Assembly: GCA_963788055.1 (NCBI GenBank)
Contig: CAWBFA010000002.1
Span: 124,001-188,000, forward strand
Reading direction: 5' to 3'
Length of the DNA: 64,000 nucleotides
Origin: JACCTU01 sp963788055
Lineage (GTDB): Bacteria; Actinomycetota; Thermoleophilia; Gaiellales; Gaiellaceae
Part shown: positions 58,020 to 64,000 of the stretch, piece by piece
Position numbering within the stretch: position 1 is the first letter of the stretch
Layout: every line of letters begins with the position of its first letter
The notes under the pieces: generated by a model
What the model was told of the DNA's origin: nothing
Seen by the model: the letters and a program-made list of their open reading frames with translations, nothing else
The model's database searches: none
Made by a program: the position numbers and the translations under genes

Positions 58020-58768
58020 AGATCGTCGTCGGACACCTCTATCCCGAGTACCTGAACATCTACGCCGACCGCGGAAACATCGCCGTGCTCGAGCGTCGCG
58101 CCGCGTGGCGAGGGCACGAGCTCGAAGTGCGGCCCGTCTCGGCGGAAGACCCCCTGGAGCCTGGCGCGCACGACCTGCTCTACATCGGGGGAGGTCAGGA
58201 CCGTGAGCAGGCGCTCGTCGCGCGCGACCTCGAAGGGAAGCGCGACGGGCTGCTCGCCGCGGCGGCGGGCGGCGCTGCCGTGCTCGCCGTGTGCGGCGGC
58301 TACCAGCTCCTCGGCCGCTTCTACCGCTTCGCCGGCGGAGAGGAGCTGCCCGGCGTCGGCCTGTTCCCGCTCCACACGATCGCGGGGGAGCGGCGGATGA
58401 TCGGCGACATCCTGCTGGACGTCGAGCTCGTCCCCGGCGAGCGCCGGACGATCGCCGGCTTCGAGAACCACGCCGGCCGCACGTACCTCGACGACGGCGC
58501 CGAGCCGCTCGGTCGGGTGGTCGCCGGCTTCGGCAACGACGGCACGACCGGCGCGGAGGGCTGCCGCGTCGGCCGCGCAGTCGGCACGTACCTGCACGGC
58601 CCGCTCCTGCCCCGCAACCCGTGGCTCGCCGACTGGGTGCTCGCGCAGGCGATCGCGCACTCCACGGGCGGCGACACGCCGGTCTTCGAACCGCTCGAGG
58701 ACGAGCTCGAAAGGCGGGCACACGCGGTCTCGGCCCAGCGTGCGCGGGATCGCGGCGGAAGGTTCTAG
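58016..58768 (+). CDS. gatD: lipid II isoglutaminyl synthase, glutaminase subunit GatD
   Basis: A class I-like glutamine amidotransferase of the CobB/CobQ type, 250 residues, supplying ammonia to MurT. Starts with VVGHLYPEYLNIYADRGNIAVL; the nucleophile Cys is in VLAVCGGYQLLGRFY and the His in VGTYLHGPLLPRNP. Together with murT it indicates amidated peptidoglycan stems, as in other Gram-positive bacteria with this pair. Translation is coupled to murT through a GTGA overlap. Confidence 0.93.
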   Translation: MKIVVGHLYPEYLNIYADRGNIAVLERRAAWRGHELEVRPVSAEDPLEPGAHDLLYIGGGQDREQALVARDLEGKRDGLLAAAAGGAAVLAVCGGYQLLGRFYRFAGGEELPGVGLFPLHTIAGERRMIGDILLDVELVPGERRTIAGFENHAGRTYLDDGAEPLGRVVAGFGNDGTTGAEGCRVGRAVGTYLHGPLLPRNPWLADWVLAQAIAHSTGGDTPVFEPLEDELERRAHAVSAQRARDRGGRF

Positions 58769-58798
58769 GTGGCAGTGCCGGCTCGAGCCGAGTGCCGG

Positions 58799-59251
58799 CT
58801 ATGGCAGCCAGAGCGCGCCGAGATAGACAACCGGGTCGCCCGGCCGCCAGCGCTGCAGGAAGCGCTGGATCGGCGGGTGGACGACGATGTCGTCCAGGTC
58901 CGCGACCGCGAAGAGCCGGTGACCGCGGACGGCCGCATCCTGCGAGGTGACCCGCTCGAGCGAGCGGCCAGTGAGATCGCCCGAGAAGATGATGTGGACG
59001 ACGTGCTTCCCCGTGAACGTCCGCTCGGGCGCGATCGAGTCGGCGATCGCGATCGGGCCCTCGAGCGGAAGCTCGTCGTCGATCCCGACCTCCTCGAGCA
59101 ACTCGCGGTGCAGGGCGTCCGCCAGGCTCTCCCCGCCGTTCACCCCGCCGCCAGGCAGCAGCCAGTACTCCTTCCCGGGCTTCTCGTGGCGGCAGAGGAG
59201 GATCCGGCCCTCCCACCTCAGCAGTGCCGAGACGCGAATCCGCGGCTGCAT
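58799..59251 (-). CDS. Nudix hydrolase
   Basis: A 150-residue pyrophosphohydrolase with a complete Nudix box, GGGVNGGESLADALHRELLEEVGID (pattern G-x5-E-x7-RE-x2-EE-x-G), and an N-terminal RIRVSALLRWEGRILLC strand. Substrate unknown. The ATG at 59251 overlaps the dut stop (ATGA), so hflX, dut and this gene form one coupled unit; with dut it could serve nucleotide pool cleaning. Confidence 0.86.
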   Translation of the reverse strand: MQPRIRVSALLRWEGRILLCRHEKPGKEYWLLPGGGVNGGESLADALHRELLEEVGIDDELPLEGPIAIADSIAPERTFTGKHVVHIIFSGDLTGRSLERVTSQDAAVRGHRLFAVADLDDIVVHPPIQRFLQRWRPGDPVVYLGALWLP

Positions 59252-59682
59252 CAGGACGAGGAGCCGAAGCCGCGGCTGCCGCGCTCGCTCTGCGGCAGCT
59301 CTTCGACCTCGACGGGCTCCACCTCGGGAACCGCCAGCACAACGAGCTGCGCGATGCGCATGCCGGGCTCGACGACGAAAGGCTCGCGCGGGTCGGTGTT
59401 CAGGAGGTTCACGAGCAGCTCGCCCCGAAAGCCGGAGTCGACGAGGCCCGGCGTGTTCACGATCGAGATCCCGTGCTTCGTCGCAAGCCCGGAGCGAGGC
59501 TGCACATAGCCTGCGTAGCCCTCCGGGATCGCCACGGCCAGACCCGTCGAGACGAGAGCCCGCTCGCCCGGTGCCAGCTCGACCCGCTCGCAGGCCGCGA
59601 GGTCGATCCCGGCGTCGCCGTCGTACGCTCGCGTCGGGACCTGCGCGTCCGGCCTGAGCCGCCGGATCGGGAGCTCGATCAC
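59251..59682 (-). CDS. dut: dUTPase (deoxyuridine 5'-triphosphate nucleotidohydrolase)
   Basis: A trimeric dUTPase of 143 residues, which removes dUTP and supplies dUMP. All five motifs are visible: AYDGDAGIDLAA, YVQPRSGLATKHGI, NTPGLVDSGFRGEL, PGMRIAQLVV and the C-terminal RGSRGFGSS arm. GTG 59682 overlaps the hflX stop by 4 bases; the frame stays open upstream inside hflX but that part is not protein-like. Confidence 0.94.
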   Translation of the reverse strand: MIELPIRRLRPDAQVPTRAYDGDAGIDLAACERVELAPGERALVSTGLAVAIPEGYAGYVQPRSGLATKHGISIVNTPGLVDSGFRGELLVNLLNTDPREPFVVEPGMRIAQLVVLAVPEVEPVEVEELPQSERGSRGFGSSS

Positions 59683-60980
59683 ACGGCCTTCTCGTGCGCC
59701 GCGTCTGCGACGAGGAATTCGGCAAAGCGCCGGATCTCTCCGTGCGGGAGCCGCGCCTGCACGAGCACGCCGTCCGCGGTGTCCTCCCTCCCGTCGACCG
59801 GTGCGCCGAGCGCGTACAGCTCCGCAAGTTTCGCGCCTTCCTCGTACGGGACGAGGAGCCGCACCGACTCGAACCGATCCTGAAACCGTGACGCGATGCG
59901 GGCTCGCAGCTCGTCGAGCCCCTCCCCGGTCCGCGCCGACACCTGCAGCGCTTCCGGGTACCGCGACGCGAGCCGGCGACGCGCGAGTGGATCGAGCGTG
60001 TCGACCTTGTTGAGCAGGAGCTCTCTCGGGAGGTCGGCGGCGCCGATCTCGGCCAGAACGTCCTCGACGGAGCTGCGCATCTCGTCGATCTTCTCCTCGG
60101 ATGCGGTCGCGTCGAGCACGTGCAGCACGAGGTCGGCGACGAGCGTCTCCTCGAGTGTTGCCGCGAAGCCTTCGACGAGCTGATGCGGCAGACGGCGGAT
60201 GAAGCCGACCGTGTCGGTCACGAGGTACTTGCGACCGTCGTGCTCGAATCCGCGAGTCGTCGGATCGAGTGTCTCGAAGAGGCGGTCCTCGACCGAGACG
60301 TCCGCGCCGGTGAGCGCGTTCAAGAGCGTCGACTTGCCGACGTTCGTGTAACCCGCGAGGGCGACCGTCGGCGTGTGGGAGCGCTCGCGCTCGCGGCGGC
60401 GCGTCGCGCGCTGCTTCGTCAGGCCTGCGAGCCGCCGGCGCAGAAGCGTTGCGCGCCGGCGGGCGAGGCGGCGGTCGGTCTCGAGCTGCGACTCGCCCGG
60501 GCCCCTCGTGCCGAGGCCGCCACCAAGGCGTTCGAGGTGCTTCCACATGCCTCGCATGCGCGGCAGGTTGTACTCGAGCTGCGCAACCTCGACCTGGAGC
60601 TTTCCCTCGGCCGTGACCGCGTGCTGGGCGAAGATGTCCAGGATCAGCTGCGTGCGGTCGACGACGCGCGAGTCGAGGGCGTTCTCGAGCGCCCGCTGCT
60701 GCGTCGGTTCGAGCTCGTCGTCGACGAGCAGCACCTCCGCGCCCGACTCCTTGTAGGCGCGCTTCAACTCTTCGAGCTTTCCCTTGCCCACGTACGTCCG
60801 CGGATCTGGCCTCCCCCGGTGCTGGACGAGCTCGCCGATCGTCTCGACGCCGGCGGTCCGGGCGAGCTCGTGGAGCTCTGCGAGCTCGTCGGCAGCATCC
60901 GTTCCCTGCGGGAACACGGCCACGGCAAAGCCACGCTCTGCCTCCGCGCCGGGTAGAGGATCTGGCTGCCGGGTCGTCAC
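59679..60980 (-). CDS. hflX: ribosome-rescue GTPase HflX
   Basis: A 433-residue GTPase that splits stalled or hibernating ribosomes. The N-terminal domain has RTYVGKGKLEELK and NLPRMRGMWKHLERLGGG, the central coiled coil has ESQLETDRRLARRR, and the G domain has GYTNVGKSTLLNAL, DTVGFIRRLPHQLVEGF and NKVD. The GTG start is preceded on the minus strand by CATAAT with a 7-base spacing, a leaderless promoter. Divergent from dapE. Confidence 0.94.
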   Translation of the reverse strand: MTTRQPDPLPGAEAERGFAVAVFPQGTDAADELAELHELARTAGVETIGELVQHRGRPDPRTYVGKGKLEELKRAYKESGAEVLLVDDELEPTQQRALENALDSRVVDRTQLILDIFAQHAVTAEGKLQVEVAQLEYNLPRMRGMWKHLERLGGGLGTRGPGESQLETDRRLARRRATLLRRRLAGLTKQRATRRRERERSHTPTVALAGYTNVGKSTLLNALTGADVSVEDRLFETLDPTTRGFEHDGRKYLVTDTVGFIRRLPHQLVEGFAATLEETLVADLVLHVLDATASEEKIDEMRSSVEDVLAEIGAADLPRELLLNKVDTLDPLARRRLASRYPEALQVSARTGEGLDELRARIASRFQDRFESVRLLVPYEEGAKLAELYALGAPVDGREDTADGVLVQARLPHGEIRRFAEFLVADAAHEKAV

Positions 60981-61017
60981 GACACGGATTATGCCCCGGC
61001 CCGTGCAGAATCCCCGC

Positions 61018-62059
61018 GTGCCCCCCGACCTCGCCGCGCGGACGCTCGAACTGGTCGACGTCCCCTCGCAGAGCTGGCAGGAGGAGAGCCTGGCCGAGCT
61101 CGTCCGGGCCTCGATGCCGTTGGAGCTCGTCTACGACGACGATCTCACGCTTCTCTTCCGCCGGAAAGCGAGCGAGCGTCCGCTCGTCGTCTTCGCAGGG
61201 CACCTCGACACCGTGCCGGAGAACGAGAACCTCCCCGGCCGGATCGACGGCGGCGCGGTGCACGGGCTCGGCGCGAGCGACATGAAGGGCGGCCTGGCGG
61301 TGATGGTCGAGCTGGCGCGTTGGGCCTCTGCGGCCGGTGAGCTCGCGCTCGAGCCGGCGTTCCTCTTCTTCCCGCGTGAGGAGATCGCGGTCGAGCACAG
61401 CCCGTTGCCCCGCCTGTTCGACACCGGGCTGATCGCCGACGCCGCGCTCGTCGTCGTGCTCGAGCCCACCGACAACGAGCTCCAGGTCGGCTGCGTCGGA
61501 AACGTGAACGCGCGGCTTCGCTTCGTCGGCAGAAGCGCACACACCGCTCGCCCCTGGCTCGGCGTGAACGCGATCGACCTCGCCGTCGAGGGGCTTGCAC
61601 GCGTCGCCGGCCTCCCCCCGCATGACGTCGAGGTCGAAGGGCTGCCGTTTCGCGAGGTGCTGAGCCTGACGCGAATCGCAGGTGGGCGTGCGGACAACGT
61701 CGTGCCGGACGTCGTCGAGGCGACGCTCAACTTCCGCTATGCCCCGAACCGCACGCCGGACGAGGCAGAGGCTCGCCTGCGCGAGCTTGCCGGCGATGAC
61801 GTCGAGATCCTCAGCCACTCCCCCGCCGCTCCCGTCGCGATCCACAACGCGCTCCTGCAGCGTCTGCGCGACGCCGGCGGCTTCCCGGTCACGCCCAAGC
61901 AGGCCTGGACGCCCGTCGCCCAGTTCGCAGAGCGTCGGCCTCGACGCGGTCAACTTCGGGCCAGGGGCACCGCGCTACGCGCACACGCGTGACGAGCAGA
62001 TCGAGATCGCGGCTCTCGAACGCTGCTTCGAGGCGCTCTGCGTCTTCCTCGGTCCCTAG
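61018..62059 (+). pseudogene. dapE: succinyl-diaminopimelate desuccinylase DapE, frameshifted near its 3' end
   Basis: An M20-family zinc enzyme for meso-diaminopimelate/lysine synthesis. Metal ligands and catalytic residues are visible in VFAGHLDTVPENEN, GLGASDMKGGLAVMVE, FPREEIAVEHSPL, and SAHTARPWLG. After PKQAWTPVAQFAE (to 61932) the frame shifts by one base; the reading continues in the +1 frame as VGLDAVNFGPGAPRYAHTRDEQ to a stop at 62059, restoring a normal C-terminus. One extra base at about 61933 explains it. The gene is usually essential and its neighbours are intact, so a sequencing error is as likely as a real mutation. The GTG start has CAGAAT 6 bases upstream. Confidence 0.82.
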
Positions 62060-62068
62060 GCTCCAGGC

Positions 62069-63217
62069 GTGCACGTCTCCCCCGTCCTCGCCGCCCAGAC
62101 CGTCTACCCGTTCGTGCGTATCGAGGAGGCGAAGCGCCGCAAGGCAGCTGAAGGCGTCCGCATCTTCGACTTCGGCATGGGCGACCCGCGTGAGCCGACC
62201 GACCCGCGGATCAAGGCTGCGCTGAGCGCGGCCCTCGACGAGGCAACGGGTTACCCGGCGGCCGCCGGCCTGCCCGAGCTGCGCGAGGCGATCGCCGCGT
62301 GGGTGGGGCGCCGGTTCGCCGTCGAGCTCGACCCCGAGCGCGAGCTGATCCCGACGTACGGCTCGAAGGAGGCGATCTTCCTGTTCGCGCAGGTCGTGCT
62401 CGACGCGGCTGCCGGCAAGGACCTCGTGCTCCTGCCCGAGCCCGGATATCCCGTCTACGAGCGCGGCGCGCTCTTCGCGGGCGCGGAGCTCGGCACGCTG
62501 CCGCTGCGCGCCGAGCACGGCTTTCTCCCTGACCTCGATGCGGTCGACGACGAGACCTGGTCGCGCACCGCGCTCGTCTGGGTCTGCTACCCCAACAACC
62601 CCACGGGCGCGGTAGCGCCGCTCGAGTTCTACGAGCGCCTGTCGGCGATCGCACTCGAGCACGACGTGCTCGTCTGCTCCGACGAGGCTTACACCGAGCT
62701 CTGGTTCGACGAGCCGCCGGCGTCCGCGCTCCAGGTCGCGAATCGGAGCAACATGGTCGTGTTCAACACGCTCTCGAAGCGCTCGTCGATGACCGGCTAC
62801 CGCTGCGGTTTCGTCGCCGCGAACGAAGATGTGATCGGGGCGCTGCGCAAGTTCCGCCCGAACGTCGGGACGGCGCCGCAGGTGTTCGTCCAGCGCGCGG
62901 CGATCGCCGCCTGGGGCGACGAAGAGCACGTCGAGCGAAACCGCGCACTGTACGGCCGAAAGCGCGCGCTCTTCGTCGACCTGTTCACGCGCAAGAGGAT
63001 CGCCCTCGCAGGAAGCCGCGCCACGATGTACCTCTGGGTCGAGACGCCCCCGGACGAGACATCCGTCTCGTTCGCCGAGCGACTGCTCGAGCGCGGCGTC
63101 GTCGTCGCTCCAGGCTCGTACTTCGGGCCAGCGGGCGAGGGCTACGTGCGGTTCGCGCTCGTCCCGACCGAAGCGGAGTGCGCGGAGGCGGTCGCCGTCC
63201 TCGAGGACGTCCTCTGA
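62069..63217 (+). CDS. dapC: succinyldiaminopimelate transaminase (DapC-type aminotransferase)
   Basis: A class I/II PLP aminotransferase of 382 residues. It has FDFGMGDPREPTDP, TYGSKEAIFLFAQ, CYPNNPTGAV and the Schiff-base Lys in FNTLSKRSSMTGYRCGF. The place between dapE and dapD supports the role of N-succinyl-L,L-DAP transaminase in lysine and diaminopimelate synthesis. GTG 62069 has TAGGCT ending 6 bases upstream, so a leaderless transcript of its own is possible. Confidence 0.88.
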   Translation: MHVSPVLAAQTVYPFVRIEEAKRRKAAEGVRIFDFGMGDPREPTDPRIKAALSAALDEATGYPAAAGLPELREAIAAWVGRRFAVELDPERELIPTYGSKEAIFLFAQVVLDAAAGKDLVLLPEPGYPVYERGALFAGAELGTLPLRAEHGFLPDLDAVDDETWSRTALVWVCYPNNPTGAVAPLEFYERLSAIALEHDVLVCSDEAYTELWFDEPPASALQVANRSNMVVFNTLSKRSSMTGYRCGFVAANEDVIGALRKFRPNVGTAPQVFVQRAAIAAWGDEEHVERNRALYGRKRALFVDLFTRKRIALAGSRATMYLWVETPPDETSVSFAERLLERGVVVAPGSYFGPAGEGYVRFALVPTEAECAEAVAVLEDVL

Positions 63218-64000
63218 GCCTCCAGACGGAGATCGAGGCGCTCTGGTCAGACTTCGACCCCAGCCGGGGCGCTCCGGTGGAGGCGGCGATCGCCGCGCTC
63301 GACCGGGGCGAGCTTCGCGTCGCAGAGAAGCACGGCGACGCGTGGATCGTCCAGGAGTGGGTCAAGAAGGCGATCCTCCTCTTCTTCCGGCTTCGCAAGA
63401 TGGAGCCGGTCGAGGTCGGCCCGTTCGTCTACCACGACAAGATCCCACTCAAGCGCGACTACGCCGAGCGCGGCGTGCGCGTCGTTCCGCCGGCGGCCGC
63501 TCGCTTCGGCTCGTTTCTGTCGCCCGACGTGATCCTGATGCCGAGCTACGTGAACATCGGCGCGTGGGTCGGCCCGCGCACGATGGTCGACACGTGGGCG
63601 ACCGTTGGATCGTGCGCACAGATCGGAGCTGACGTCCACCTCGCAGGCGGCGTCGGCATCGGAGGGGTCCTCGAGCCGCCGGGAGCTCGCCCGGTGATCG
63701 TTGAGGACGGGGCGTTCGTCGGTTCGCGCTGCATCGTGACGGAGGGAACGATCGTCGGCGAAGGTGCCGTGCTCGGGGCGAACGTGGTCCTGACGTCGTC
63801 GATCCCGATCATCGACGTGACAGGCCGCGAGCCGGTCGAGCACCGCGGCTACGTGCCCCCGGGCTCGGTCGTGATCCCGGGGACGCGTGCGAAGGAGTAC
63901 GCCGCCGGACGGTTCGACGTGCCGTGCGCGTTGATCGTCGGAACGCGCAGCGCCTCGACCGATCTGAAAACGAGTTTGAACGATGCGTTGCGGGAACACG
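63214..64000 (+). CDS. dapD: tetrahydrodipicolinate N-succinyltransferase DapD, 3'-truncated by the window
   Basis: The first 262 codons of a DapD trimeric left-handed beta-helix acyltransferase. It starts with EIEALWSDFDPSRG, has VQEWVKKAILLFFRL and FVYHDKIPLK, then hexapeptide repeats from about residue 110 (MPSYVNIGAWVGPRTMVDTWATVGSCAQIG) and the PGSVVIPGTRAKEYAAG segment. Only the last few residues should be missing. No ATG, GTG or TTG fits the N-terminus: the best start is a CTG at 63214 that overlaps the dapC stop as CTGA, the same arrangement seen at 1028. Confidence 0.9.
   Translation, partial: MSLQTEIEALWSDFDPSRGAPVEAAIAALDRGELRVAEKHGDAWIVQEWVKKAILLFFRLRKMEPVEVGPFVYHDKIPLKRDYAERGVRVVPPAAARFGSFLSPDVILMPSYVNIGAWVGPRTMVDTWATVGSCAQIGADVHLAGGVGIGGVLEPPGARPVIVEDGAFVGSRCIVTEGTIVGEGAVLGANVVLTSSIPIIDVTGREPVEHRGYVPPGSVVIPGTRAKEYAAGRFDVPCALIVGTRSASTDLKTSLNDALREH

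Noticed and set aside
59683..61953. Long N-terminal extension of the dut frame
   Set aside because: Opposite-frame shadow of hflX and dapE; composition is not protein-like and dUTPase is complete without it.

Overview
The window is about 64 kb of very GC-rich chromosomal DNA from an actinobacterium. The gene content points to the class Thermoleophilia (Gaiellales/Solirubrobacterales type): an ImuB-DnaE2 mutasome, SepF/YggT/DivIVA-like division genes, MurT-GatD, an RsiG-like c-di-GMP-binding anti-sigma factor with one motif, a GarA/FtsR-type FHA-MerR pair, MurA with Asp in place of the catalytic Cys, and many genes that start about 6-9 bases after a -10 hexamer without a Shine-Dalgarno sequence. 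The class assignment is an inference from gene content, not from a marker-gene tree.

Layout. 1-9.7 kb: the 3' part of imuB, a DUF6504-like gene and dnaE2 (translesion mutagenesis), interrupted by an opposing bicupin gene, then a glycosyltransferase, a phosphodiesterase-fold enzyme, a class V aminotransferase, a VOC protein and an HD hydrolase. 9.7-19.1 kb: murA, a HisB-like pseudoenzyme, ridA, a CCA-adding/poly(A) polymerase, then pgeF-yggS-sepF-yggT-divIVA-DUF167-dksA-lspA-rluD, closed by a convergent GGDEF gene. 19.3-28.9 kb: one long, tightly overlapping run rpsB-tsf-pyrH-frr-uppS-cdsA-dxr-rseP, then ispG and proS (translation, isoprenoid and envelope lipid supply). 29-33.2 kb: an XRE-type regulator, HU, and a seven-gene unit of exported and membrane proteins with a cupredoxin, an ECF-type sigma factor and a zinc-finger anti-sigma candidate. 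33.2-35.4 kb: tRNA-Pro(GGG) with the remnant of a tyrosine integrase and a broken gene fragment, a TupA-like ATP-grasp gene and poorly conserved genes; this is the most accessory-looking part. 35.4-45 kb: an adenylate cyclase, HutF-like deiminase, CDP-alcohol phosphotransferase, a ManC-ManB fusion, rsiG-FHA-MerR-apt, tandem repeats and a highly structured non-coding stretch next to a DnaA-box cluster. 45-56.5 kb: uppP, a secreted protein, two primary-type sigma factors around a CpsB-type phosphatase, a stand-alone glutaminase domain, an HNH-repeat protein, a membrane GGDEF/HD-GYP protein and a secreted subtilase. 56.6-64 kb: murT-gatD, a convergent hflX-dut-nudix unit, and dapE (frameshifted)-dapC-dapD for lysine/diaminopimelate synthesis, cut by the window end.

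The strongest unexplained signal is a pair of structured elements of about 163 bp, directly after ridA and directly after proS. They share an apical core, while their long stems differ in sequence but keep their pairing. All nine stem transitions I could align are G-U pairs only if the minus strand is the RNA. Other unexplained signals are a second palindromic repeat family (one copy at 8.7 kb, three copies with 105-bp spacing at 44.3 kb), a multi-hairpin non-coding region beside DnaA boxes at 44.75-45.06 kb, back-to-back -10 elements shared by divergent leaderless genes, and a GGGGGAACC-type palindrome upstream of three genes including a c-di-GMP enzyme and the subtilase.
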